DNA of 64,000 nucleotides from Artemisia argyi. Lineage: Eukaryota > Streptophyta > Magnoliopsida > Asterales > Asteraceae. This document shows positions 21,931 to 33,833 of this stretch, one piece after another. The notes beneath the pieces are model-generated. The model did not search any database. It was not told the origin of the DNA and saw only the letters and a list, made by a program, of their open reading frames with translations. Made by a program: the position numbers and the translations under genes. The first letter of the stretch is position 1, and each line of letters begins with the position of its first letter. Location: NCBI GenBank assembly GCA_030686995.1, contig CM060685.1:24288065-24352064 (forward strand), in the 5' to 3' direction.

Positions 21931-22407
21931 TGTTGGATCGTGAACACCTTGAACTTGTGTTGATAATGATACTTTGAGTGATATCACTAAGTATGCGGAA
22001 TCTACTTAATGATACTTAGAAGATTAATTGTAAGTGAAACAGATTAATGTGTGAACAATGAACAAAACAACTAGCTCCAATATTATTAATAATAATAATA
22101 CGAGTGATCTGAGATATCACTAGGGTTACACCTTGAAGCTCTAAGAAAACGTATATTAAAACTATATTCTAGGATCTCCTTTTATAGAACAAGGAGTCCT
22201 CTTGTACAAGATAAGTATAATGCTAATAGAATAAGATATACACAATATCTTTTCTATGTTTATCTAAGCGCGTTTCTCTAACAGCTAACAAGTGAGCAGT
22301 GGTAATATTTGTTCTTGCAGTGGTAATGAGTTTCCACTGCAAGTACAATCTTCTTGCAGTTGTAACTTCTTCACTAGCCGTGGTAACTGATAGAATAATT
22401 CCCAACA
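21931..22407 (-). repeat. Element S 5' LTR (477 bp)
   Basis: Identical by eye to 13414-13890. The active-position promoter has TATA at 22178-22187 (minus CTATAAAAGG). Five copies of the CAGTGGTAA-type motif lie upstream of it in U3 (22297, 22318, 22331 inverted, 22357, 22378). Confidence 0.95.
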
Positions 22408-22840
22408 GAAGCCCTATCAAGGTACTTTTGCCATTATACCGCTAAATCTCAAATATAGTGCATTTGTGTGAACTCATCGTTGTTCAACACAAATGGGATC
22501 CGTCAATCCCAATAGATCTATTCATAATATTCGCGCTCACTATAGGTAGTGACTAATGGTTCATGATATAGGGACTTCGAACATGGCAATCGTTACTTAG
22601 TGACAATAAAACATAGTCGGGAAGCATACATTAGAAAGCATTGTGTTCGAGTAGAAAAATAATAGCATGTATTCCCCCCATGGGTTTGTAAAATAGTTAA
22701 ACAATAGAAAGTGAGGCTACGAACTCACCTTATGTTATGTAGTGAGTAGTGAATGTGATGGTCGAATCGCGAAGGTTTCTACGAGCAACCTATAATAGAA
22801 TGTTGCGACTTAGGATCGGAGTAAAGAATATGAATAAGTG

Positions 22841-22905
<65 letters not shown>

Positions 22906-25112
22906 CATCTAGTCCATGATGTGGTATGATGTATATTCTAAGTCTTTGAAAGAAAAGATTCATGAAACATGTATGTTTTATATATCGTTTACTACCGTTC
23001 GGGCCGACATAATTCAGAAGTCATGTTAGTAAGTGTTCGAGGAGCCAGGACACTTTAATTCGTAAATCCACAACTCATCTCGACGGCTTACATAATGAAC
23101 TCCTCACATGAGGCTCCCTACTATTGTATTAGTTGATAAAATATATAGATATAAGTTTCGATTCAGAAAAGTTACATGTCCGATATTTGAGTAAACTTAG
23201 GAAAGTTTAGTATTACATGAAGATTGTTATTAGGGTAAGTTTCATAAGTCTTGTATGACCATTTTTCCTTGTAATATCTCATGGTTCCTTTTTAAGTGAA
23301 GTAGATTCAAATTGCTTGTTCAAGTTCTCGCCAATTCCTTGTTTCATGTTTTCGCCTAAGTAAGCTTGTATGGTCATTTCATCATGGCCTAGCCATGACC
23401 TTTGGTCCTTGTTCCATGATCATGAGACTCAACCTTGGCTCTAGCCATGGTTGTGGTCTTGATTATAGATCATAAGACCTCTTGTTCCTTTTAAAGTATA
23501 ACCATAATATAGTGACTTTTTTCTAAAAATGGCTGTTAAGAATTTGAAGAAAATTATCACTCAGAAAGCGTTTTCAGGGCTCGAGCTTCTTTAAGCCTAA
23601 ACGAAAACGTCGTTCCGGACAACTTTCGTGTTTTAACTTTTTGATGAATCGGACCAGAAGGGCCTCGAAAAAATACGGATTTTGATCAGAATGCTATTTT
23701 GGCAGATTCGGCGTTTTGGTTTCGCTAACTTCTTTTGGCCATAACTTTTGACTCGTATACTCGTTTTAGGTGGTTCAAATTGCTATGGTTTCCTTGTTAG
23801 GTCCTCTACTACAATATGTAATGATCCAATATCATAATTTTACCATTTTGATCAGATTATACCAAGAAAGTCACTAGTTTACTTGTTTAAATAACATAAG
23901 TTAACATATGTATACCAATACTTGTTTTACTCATTTTTATACATCATGGACATGATCACAAGACAAAATATAGCATGAATGATATGTAAATAACATGAAC
24001 ATGATTATTTAACAAGAAGTATGTTAGGGTTTTGCTTACAACTTTTGGCTTTCTACAAGAAAGGAAGTAACTAGTAAGGATAGGACTTTGATTGACAAGC
24101 TTCTCTTCACTCTAGCAATCCTTATACTCTTGTATTCTTGAAGGATTTGTGATGAGAGTTTAGGTGACTTGAGTGGATCTAAACTCAAGAAAATCACCAA
24201 GAGTTTCAAAAGGATTTGAAGTAGTTTGATGACTCAAAACCAAACTAGGGTTTATGTGTTGATATAACACTTGATTCTTGAATAAATCTTGAAGTAGAGG
24301 AAAAATTAGGAGTGTGTTTATGTGTGTGAGGTTATGAACGACCAAGAGAGGATGAGGAGGGTTATATAGGGCCTTGAGGAGGTGCTAGGAAAGTGTTAGG
24401 AAGTTTCCTTTGAGGAGGTGCAAATATTAGGATATTTAGGAAGCTTACATGAGAAGTTTGGACACATACTTGTATTCCAAAAGTTCAAGACTTATCTCAA
24501 GCCACCAAGGCATGGTGAATCACCCCTTAGGTCGGCCATAATGATGGGGGAGTGACTAGATACATAAACTTGGTATTATCTAGCTTACGGAGTCAGTTTT
24601 GGTCCCGGTAATCGCTAACGGTAAGTTATTAAGTCATGAAACTTAAAATCGGGTATCCTAAAAATATGAAACTTATAAATATGCTAGAACTTATCAATAT
24701 ACTCCATAATAAAATATATAATGAGTGGTAGGTTCTATCGGGTGCTAAAACCCTGCTAAAAACTGGAAACACGGGTCTAAAACGCGTAATTCGCGTAAAA
24801 CGCTGAACTGAAAAACGTAAAATTCCAAAAGTTTTGGAATTGTCCTAAAATGAGAGAAAATCATATTTCTATTGTTTATAATGTTTTATGGACAAATCAG
24901 GATGCTGGAATGACGTTTAAACCTAAAAGTAAATCTCGGACACGGCTTCGTGATTTTTGCAGAAATGATCCGACGAGTGTGAAATTCTCGGATTATCATT
25001 AAAATAGTTTAACTTAGGAGAATATGAAATAAAAATTTTGGATGTGAATAGTAAAATGTGAATAGTAAAATTTTCGGGAATAAAAGTTAACTTGAAATTG
25101 CGAATTGTTACA
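22408..25112 (-). repeat. Element B right (5') LTR, right fragment
   Basis: Resumes with the duplicated GAAGC and runs to TTGTTACA at 25112, colinear with 8249-10955. It includes the (TA)n tract at 22843-22903 and the TATA candidate equivalent to 10205-10212. CTTAC at 25113-25117 is the target duplication of B. Confidence 0.92.
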
Positions 25113-25701
25113 CTTACACTTGAGATTTGCTTGTCCTCTAGCAAATGTGCTTTTATTCTACTCAAAAGACAAGTTAGGGGTCATTTAACACTAATATAAA
25201 AGTAATTACGACAAATAATCGTTCCACTAAAGACCAATAGACAAGCACGGAGGTCATATACAAGCACCTCACAAATAGTGTTTAGATACTCACATCTCTC
25301 GGGTGGTAAATTACAATATGGAAACGGAAGATATCTCTCACTACCTGTCATAGCAAAATAGATTACCATAGGATTAGGAAAGGATCAAACCTCCACCACA
25401 TGGCGTAAGCACCTAGGATAAACTATCAAAGAGGTCTTTTAAAGGGTTGTAACGTTAGGTATAGGGATATGAATTACACGGTTTTGTTGGATAAAGGAAG
25501 TTTTACTGGTGGCGAGTTAACAATCTTAGTTAATTACATGTACAATATGGCGTTGCTAAGCCAAGACTAGACTCGACTTAAGCTAATAAATGAAAAATAA
25601 CAAAAACATAAAATGAACATAGAATGAAACGGGATGGTAGTCCGTATGTTTTTTCTCTTTTTCTTTTTCTATTTTTTTTCTTTTTCTCTTGTTTTTTTTT
25701 C

Positions 25702-25737
<36 letters not shown>

Positions 25738-27587
25738 ATACACTCTTACCCTACCATCCAAAATAATACATCATAGGGGATGAGAATTCCCCTTACACTT
25801 GAATCTTTACATACTTTACAATTAACTAAACTAATGACTCGAATTAAGAAAATCAAAACACTTGGAGCACTTTTAAGATTAAAGTACATATGGGGGTAAT
25901 AAATGATGTTCTTCCCCATTACTCCATAAAATAAGTACTTACCCACGAGTCCCAATCGTCCCAAAACAATATGTACAAGGATATGACTCGACTTAGCAAC
26001 CATGTAATCAATTAGAAAGTTAACTTAGGGTTTAACAAATAACAATAATGCACTAAAAATGAGCGCATACACGGAAGGCTAAGGCGATTTGGTTGTACAT
26101 TTAAGTGGGGTGTAACAAATTCTTCCTTTAAGTAAAATGCTTAAAGTTAGAAACGAAAAGATAGGCTCGGAGGGGTGTACTAGGGGTTTCGTGTACTAAA
26201 AATGAGTACAACGCTAAGGGTGTGGGAAAAATTAGTTGACTTAACTAGCCAAGTAATATGACTTAAATGGTCAAGTAATTATGATACGGGTTTAACACAA
26301 GGGTAATCCTAATGCCTCTTATCATGTAGTAAATCCTACCACACGAATGTAGTCTCACTAGCGGTCTCGGGATGCATCACTAACGCAAGTTCTAGAATCT
26401 AAATACTACCGGTACACTCATAAGCACTAATAATGAATGCTTTTCCTATCAAATCTAAAGGCGAACCTCACATTTTTGGGTGGAAATTTTTTTTCTGAAT
26501 ATACGGTTATGTGCTAGTCATACAATCTCCTATCCATGAGACGCTTGCTATGGCTAAAGTTTCACTCCTAAATGTTGTAAAAAAATTTAAATTTGGCGCT
26601 AAAATTGCACTAACAAGTATTTCTCATAGTTTTATTACACGTCTACCATTAAACAAAACAAACTCAAGCGAAAGTGCATATGTAAGGTATCATCTTTTTA
26701 CCCTCCCCTTACACTTAAGATGAACATTGTCCCCAATGTTCAAGTAAAGAATGTAAAAGTGAAAAAGTAAAGAGAATGAAATCAAATACTCCCCTGATTC
26801 GCTCGGTATGGATTATAGGTTGACCAGATTAGATCTTCCTCCAAGAAAATGAACAATCAAAGCTTCCCTTCCAGAATATAAATCATCTCCTTGTCGAACA
26901 TAACCTGTAAATCCTGACAAAAATAGACAAGACAACCTCGCATAAAATCGGCGGCATCCTATATAAGTTACTAAATCCTAGAAAACAAAGTAAGATATAA
27001 TGCTTGTGGAATGAAGTTTGCAGATCTCCTGGAGATTATAAAACTTAATAATTCACAAAAACCATAAGACTCCGTTAGAAAAACAAAACCGGTAAAATTT
27101 CCAGATTTTAACTCCTTACGCCGTCAAGAGTAAACCTCTGACGCCGTCAGAATGGACCTGCAGAAATTCTTATGTTAAGTTTCCGGAAAATTTCTGGAAA
27201 AACTTGGTCCTACTTCCTGGAAAATCCTGCAAAACTTCATTATGACTCAATACAAGCATTTGACTCTAACAAATACGAATATACATGCTCATTTAATATC
27301 GTGGAGAATCATGATCGGTTTGTTTCTTAAAAACATATTTGGGGTTTCCCCTTACACTTATCTTTTGCAAAAATACTTCTAGGTGGAGTTAAGACTAGGC
27401 TAAACAACAAAGTAAAGTATTTCCACGTTTTAGTTTAGAAACATGATCAACCAACAATAAAAACTAAGCATGCATACGGAAGCAAATAACAATCAAACAA
27501 ATAAAATCACACAAAACATGAGTTGCCTCCCAAGAAGCGCTTTTCTTTATTTACGAGTCTTGTAGCTAGACTCAAAGTCATGGGTTA
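25113..27587 (-). other. Element A copy 2: 3' noncoding region
   Basis: Colinear with 1185-3628, separated from its 3' LTR (LTR 2) by the B insertion. It has the same PPT-like motifs (25789-25800, 26705-26716, 27348-27359) and the hairpin beside the second. Differences from copy 1 include a short deletion near 25313 and a pure T32 run at 25704-25735 where copy 1 has a mixed T/C tract. No gene is supported. Confidence 0.85.
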
Positions 27588-30119
27588 CTACGTGATTCGG
27601 GTGAGTTCCTCATTGAGGACATCTTTGGGATCAAACTTAGGTTTCAACTTTCTATCGGTTTCCTTAGTATGGTATGACCTTTCAAACTTTTCTCCATCCG
27701 GATCATACAAGGTCATTCTAATATGCCATGACCCGTCACCTTCTTTAGGTGGCTTGTCCTACCTCCATTTACACTTATCTCCCTCTCTTTTCCATTTATT
27801 TCTTTCTATGTTAATGGGCATTACGCTTAATAACTCAATCATCTTCCTAAAGACTAAGGGGTCCTCAAAGGGGTCTAGCTCTTCATCTCTGGCTATGAGT
27901 TTTTCTACCGAATGTGTCTTTTCAACAAAGTCTTTTTCTAGATAGAATGGGCATTGAGGTCCTATAAAGTTCCTTTCTATCCAAGGTCCATATCTAGACG
28001 GTATCCTATTCATCTCTACCCAATGCGGTGTTGGTTCATCATCACAATCATAACTATGCCTCTTAACATCATACACCGACCAAGTATCGCCTTCACCTAC
28101 CGCTATCTTGGATTCCTTGCAATCTATCATGGCACTAGCGGTTGCTAAAAATCCTCTTCCTACCAATAATGGGCATGTAGTGTCACTAACCATGTCTAGG
28201 ATGTGAAAATCCGCTAATATAGTTAACCTTCCTACGTGAACAACTACATCCTTAATCATTCCAACCGGGTGGGCAATACTCCCATCCGCTAACCCTATCA
28301 ATACCTCCATTTCCTCTAACTTTCCTAGCTTAAGGGTGGTGAATAAGGATAAGGGAATCAAGTTGAGGCTTGACCCTAAATCGGCTAGTGTGTCGAAAGC
28401 TTCGGATCTTCCTATCTTACAAGGCAAAACAAATATACCCGGATCATCAAGCTTTTTAGGCAACTTGTTTTGAACGAAGGTGGTCCCATTTTTACCTAGC
28501 TTATACTTCTCATATTTTTCTAGGAGGGCACTATAGTAAGGAGCACGCGCTAAGACATCAATGACGGGGCGTTCAAGGTGAAGTTCTTTGAATTCATCGT
28601 CAAGGTCTTGCGTAAGAGGTGTTTCAACTATACTTTTGACCAGTTCTATATTGGGTGTCTTGTTTGATTGGTCCTTTGGTAGAACTTGGTTTTGTTTGAA
28701 ACACGTGCTCGTTGATTTGACCGAGTAGTATTGTGGACATGAAGTGGGTGACGAAACTGAAGATATGGAATTAACGTTTAGTTTCGGATTCTTGATCGTG
28801 TCGCTTGGGAGTGCTCCCATTTCTCGGTCATTGAGAACTTTCAACAATGCGTCAATTCTAGTGGTCATCTCGCTTTGCTTGTGTTTGAAATCGGCTTCAA
28901 ACTTAGATATGCGAGCTTCTTGAGATGTCATAAACTTTGACATCAATCCTTCAAGATTGTTGGTACTACCATAGTTGTTAGAAGGATTGTTGTTGAAAGT
29001 ACGGTTGGATGGTGGACCGTTTGGTTGGTAACGATTAGGCGGATTAGAAGAATTGGGTTGATTTTGTTTCCACCAAAGGTTTGGGTGATTTTTCCATGAG
29101 GGGTTGTATGAATCACCGTAAGTGTTTGGCTCGGGCTTGAAAGTGTACCACTTATCTCCCGCTTCGTCGGTACGCGTGGATGCGTAGTCCGCAAAAGCTG
29201 TTCCGGGGAGTTCCACACAATCAAGAGTGTCATGGGGACCACTACATAATTCGCATGAAGAAGTGATTTTGTTCACTTGGCTTGAAGGCTTAGGAGCATC
29301 GTAAGATTTCATGAGAAACTTGACTTGGTCCTCAAGTTCCATGATCCTACGGTCGGGAGTGCTAGAATTGTTCGAAGGCAAAGATATTGCCTTGACCATT
29401 TTCTTCAAGTCACGGGGATCATTCCAACTTTCGTTGTCATAGAGAGCAAGATCTTCTATGAGTTCCCATGATTGTTCTGCACTAAGATCACGTAGCTTAC
29501 CACCGGCTGATTGGTCAATGGCTCACCTCGTGGAGATGTCGATATGGTCATAAAAAATTTGGACTTGGAGCCAAAGATCTATGCCATGATGAGGGACTTT
29601 TTGGAGTAAGTCCTTGAAACAAGTCCATGCTTCATAAAGAGATTCATTTTGACGTTGTTGGAACATCAAGATGTCATTCCTAAGCTTAGTAGTTCTCCCC
29701 GGTGGGAAAAATTGAGCAAGGAAACGAGTGGTGGGATCATCCCATGTGGTGATGGATCCCGCGGGTAAACGCTCAAGCCATTGACTAGCTTGATCTCGTA
29801 GAGAGAATTGGAATAAGCATAAACGGGTAGTCTCTCTAGTTTCAACACCTAGGTCTATGGAATCCACGATTTTGAGAAAGTCCTTAAGATGTTGGTTTGG
29901 ATCTTCGGAACGAAGTCCATGGAATGCACATCCGCTTTGCACCAACCGGATGGTGTCGGATCGCAAAGGGGTCACATTGGCTCCGGTGAGCTCAATGGTG
30001 TTTCGGTAGCCTTGATGGCTAGGTCGGGAATACTCTCCTAAGGTTCGGGGCCTAAGGGGTTCTAGTGGTGGGTTTTGTTGTGGTGGGATGACGGGTTCAA
30101 AGATGTTACCACCTTCCAT
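27588..30119 (-). pseudogene. Broken gag-protease of element A copy 2
   Basis: Same frame and length as 3629-6160, with no frameshift, but two nonsense changes. Codon 199 is TGA (29523-29525; copy 1 has CGA) and codon 787 is TAG (27759-27761; copy 1 has TGG). Both are C-to-T type changes on one strand or the other, as expected from deamination of methylated DNA. The gag domain would be cut inside its C-terminal part and the protease lost. A few missense differences from copy 1 are also present. Confidence 0.92.
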
Positions 30120-30266
30120 GATGTCGGATGGTAAAGAGTTACGAACAAAAGCACGAAGAAATAAGATAGACTAAAGAAAACCTAAAAATAAAAATAAAAT
30201 CATACTAGAAAGGAATCTAGCAAGTAGGCCTAATAAAAAGAAATCCTAACCTAGACAATAACTATT

Positions 30267-30284
30267 CCCCAGGCTGCGGTGCCA
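30267..30284 (-). other. Primer binding site of element A copy 2
   Basis: Same 18 bases as the copy 1 PBS (TGGCACCGCAGCCTGGGG on the minus strand), six bases from LTR 3. Confidence 0.65.
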
Positions 30285-30290
30285 AAAACT

Positions 30291-31741
30291 TGATGCGTGG
30301 GAATCGCAACAGGCTTTACCTCTCGAGGGATCTCGAGAAGCTTACAACCCCCACCAGGCAGTGTACCTGATCGTTGTAGTATAGTATAGTGACAAGTACC
30401 GGGGGATTGATCGTTCAGCTTAGGAATAGTGTCGCTAGGACTAGAAAGCCTAAATACTAGTTCTAAAGGTGAGGGATGATTATTTTTGTATTTTTATATT
30501 TTTTAGAAAGCAAGTAAAATCTCGGGTTTTGAAGGATTTGGGCGGAATTAGTTGCTATTCAACTAACCCAATACTAAGATGCAATCAAAATAAAATACTA
30601 AAAATGAAATTAAACTAATTTATACTAAGGTTGTGAGCAGTAATTGGAGAAAATGTGTTTACTTAGATTTCACTACTCCCTAGATATCTTTTACACGTTA
30701 ATTACTTGTTATAATTGCATGGATGACGGATCGTATTCCTTAATACCATTCATGGGGTGGCATACATAACTCCCCAATTCTATGAGCTCTTATCTCCTCC
30801 TACACCATGCCCAGCACAACTATAGGTATTGTAAACAGTGGCTCATGCATTAAATACAACCAATAAAGACCTAGTACGCCTCGGTTCATGTTTCTTAAGA
30901 CGTTCAAGCATGTTACCATTTGGAGATCTGCCAGTTTTCTTAAGCCTAACATATAAATCATTCATCCACAACAAGAATAAACAAGTAATCAACACATAAT
31001 CAATATCTAGGTTTCATTAGATCTAAGCAAACACAAAAGAGATCTAGCCTAGCATGATAGAATTGAGACAAGAACAAGATATAGACAACCAACACATAGA
31101 CATATTGATTGAATTAGAAGAACACTTATCTCAATTACAATGCAAGGTATCAAGGGTTTGGAACCCTTGAAAAACCTGTAAAAGTTGCACCAAAATCGTC
31201 TTTAGGGTTTCTCCAAAACTTCTCCTTTTTTTTATGTGAAAAACTAGAAAACTATATATAGAAAAATAGGGGTGACGGCGTCAAGACAAACAATGTGACG
31301 CCGTCACCTCGCCGCCAAATACTTCCTCGGACGGCCTTGATCTACTTCTGACGCCGTCAAGGCCTAGGCCGTCACACAAATTACTCTTGACGCCCTGTGT
31401 GTGACGCCGTCATCAACTACGGATTTTTATTCTTGGGGTTTTGACGCCGTCAGGAAAACTCTTGACGCCTTCATGAACTACGGATTTTAATTCTTGAGGT
31501 TTGACGCCGTCAGGGCATTACTCTTGATGCCGTCACCTACTGTTCCTAGCATGGAAAATTGAGACTTTGCCGTTTTCTTCACTTTTATGCTCCAAAAACG
31601 TCCAAAATGGCTTCTTTTCCAGAATTCACTCTCCAAGTACCTAAAATCACAAAAGGAACGATTTAGGGCAATATTTGATCAAATAAATTCGGATTCGGGC
31701 TTAAATGACCCCCTAAAAACGGATCATTTTTCGCCTCATCA
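30291..31741 (-). repeat. Element A, LTR 3 (5' LTR of copy 2, 1451 bp)
   Basis: TGATG...CATCA termini. It retains the 27 bp missing in LTR 2. The tRNA-Asp-antisense segment is at 30371-30406. TATA is at 31252-31261 and the TGACGCCGTCA array at 31273-31535; the last unit is decayed to TGATGCCGTCA. The flank CATAC (31742-31746) should be the target duplication of the whole A array, but its partner lies off the window. Confidence 0.92.
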
Positions 31742-33833
31742 CATACACCAAAATACCCCGGACTAAGGTATTGTCGTGTCCTCACGCAATGTGATCAATT
31801 CACGTTTTTGGGATAAATAATTTCATAACTCTTCCTACTAACGTTGTAAAGTAGCAAGGAGGTTCAAAAGAAATTACAAAATCATTTATTCCCGCAAACG
31901 CTCCGTTTTCGAAAAAATTTCCTTATTCTACTTTCATCTCTATTTTTGGACTTTTCATACTTCATACTTGTGACGGTTTTTTGAGCTTTCATTATTTTGC
32001 AATAATTTTTAGGGTCAACGAGTAGAAACACTTTTCATAGAAAAGTGATCATACGGATAAAAATCGTCATCCTTGATTTTTCACAAGCCCCCAAACTAAG
32101 CGTACAAACGAGATCATAGCTTATCTACAAGTTAGATGCTAACACTACTCATAAAAGTTACTTGTGGAAACCTCTTACTCTCATGTCCTAAGTTTTTTGT
32201 ATCTCAATATTTTACTTTTGTTGAGAAATGAATTGCTTCATATTTTCTCGTTTCAATACTTTTTAGTCCGATAGTGATACCAAGTTTAAACGATAAGTAG
32301 TTTTTCATTTTACCTAAAGAACCACTGCAATAGAAATTCGGTCCACATCAAGGAATTTGGGTACATACAATATCATAGATAAGTTGCGGAATACTACACG
32401 TGCACCTCATGTGTCCAATTCAGAATCATCCACATGCTCCTCATGTGCCAACAACTTATATACATTCAAACTCTTATTCATCATAACTTTAACTTTTCAT
32501 TTTTTTTCATTTTTCACTTTTTTTCATACTTTTTTCATATTTTTCATTTTGTTCTTTCTTTACTTTTTTTTTTCTCAACATCAATGGAAGCTTATCGGGT
32601 ATCTCCAAAACCACATACATAATCAACTTTTGACTTTTGATTTTTTTTTTAATTTTTGCTCTTATTTTTTATGTTCCTTGATATGTACCTAACTTCTAAA
32701 GCAAAGATTCTCTTAAGAAAATAAAGAACTAAATATTATCCAAACATAAATACCACTAATTAATCTAGAACATCTATTATATATTGGTGACGTATTTTAT
32801 GGGAGTAAAAAGCCACAAGTACCTCTCATGAGCTCTAAAGAGAACCACTACTCCACGTTTAGCATCTAACTTCTAAATAAACTCTATCATTTCTCGCTCT
32901 TCGCAATTTAAGATTCCAAGTAATGAAACCAGCGAATACTTAGCCGATAATCAGCCACGCATATATAAAGTCATTTACGGAAACTTGAAAATTCTAGAAG
33001 AAGAATTCGCATTTTCTAGCTCCTTATGTAAAAGACTAGCGAAAGCTTTTAAGCTGCGCATGTATAAAGTCAAGTACGGGAACTTGCAGATTCTAGAAGA
33101 AGAATTCGCATTTTATAGCTCGTGGTGTACAAAACTAGCACAAGCTTATATGATTATCATTGGTTAATGGAACAAGCTAGGGCTCAACATGCCCGGTCAA
33201 GTCAAAATATTTATTCCTACTCTCGCCAGCAGGAAAGTCAACAAGGTGTCAAAACACTTATTCAAACTTTATTATATTTTTGCACAACTTTTTTTTAACT
33301 TTTCATTCATTTTTCTTCAAAATTTTTGAAAATTTTCAAATTTTTCAAAATTTTTTTTTCTTCATTTTTTTGTGGAAAAACGGAGTTGCAAGAGTACACG
33401 ACATGGTGAAAAATGCAAGGTCAAATCGAATCAAAGATTCACCCTCCCCCGGACTTGAATTAAACATTGTCCTCAATGTTTTACGGGTAAAGGCAATCCT
33501 AACAAAATTCTAGGGCCGTTTATTAATTATGCCAAAGAAAATGTTAGTCGATAAGATTCACGGATATAGGATTTCCAAAAGCATCGATGAATGAGACTCG
33601 AGTGGAGAGAAGAACATCACGACGAGCACGAGAGTCATCATAAATCGCGGACAATGTTAAACAAACATTCACAAACAACCACGGAACACAAGAGTAGAAA
33701 AGGCACCCCCTCCTCACGTTATTTGTTAGAAATAAGAAAAATAAGAAGATGAAATTGGATAAGCATGGGTTGCCTCCCACGAAGCGCTTTGTTTTTTATT
33801 ATCGAGTCACGTAGCTTGACTCGATCCCCGAAT
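31742..33833 (-). other. Element C: 3' noncoding region
   Basis: Athila-type DNA downstream of pol, interrupted on the left by the A array. It contains a purine-rich minus-strand motif (plus AAGCCCCCAAACTAAG near 32088-32103), another at 33442-33456 next to the AACATTG/CAATGTT hairpin (33463-33480), and the post-stop block at 33765-33824. T-rich low-complexity tracts lie at 32490-32660 and 33283-33370. Short frames here show no family features. Confidence 0.7.
32959..33156. repeat. 99-bp direct duplication in C 3' region
   Basis: Copies 32959-33057 and 33058-33156 share TATAAAGTCA-type starts and the stretch TTCTAGAAGAAGAATTCGCA. They differ by scattered substitutions, so the duplication is not recent. 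Confidence 0.85.

Larger units (their letters stand above)
13414..22407 (-). mobile_element. Element S: apparently intact Sirevirus-like Ty1/copia retrotransposon (8994 bp)
   Basis: The two 477-bp LTRs (13414-13890 and 21931-22407) are identical by eye, with TSD GAAGC on both sides. Order on the minus strand: 5' LTR, tRNA-Met PBS, gag (901 aa), pol (1162 aa, in the -1 frame), 3' region with repeated PPT motifs, 3' LTR. A plus-strand gene (15023-15427) lies between pol and the 3' LTR. The long two-knuckle gag with a coiled coil, the integrase-before-RT order and multiple PPTs fit the Sirevirus (SIRE/Maximus) lineage. This is the youngest insertion in the window and the best candidate for a currently mobile element. 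Confidence 0.93.
7767..25112 (-). mobile_element. Element B: non-autonomous LTR retrotransposon with long LTRs (interrupted by element S)
   Basis: It starts TGTAACACCCCC and ends TTGTTACA, and is flanked by the 5-bp duplication CTTAC (7762-7766 and 25113-25117). It is inserted 11 bp inside the internal region of A copy 2, next to LTR 2. LTRs are about 3.19 kb and the interior about 2.0 kb with no coding capacity. The tRNA-iMet PBS and LTR termini resemble chromovirus (Tekay/Del-type) elements, so B is probably a deletion derivative moved in trans. Without element S, B is 8.35 kb. Confidence 0.88.

Noticed and set aside
32357..32692. 111-aa Phe-rich frame in C 3' region
   Set aside because: Produced by T-rich tracts; no domain, in retroelement noncoding DNA.
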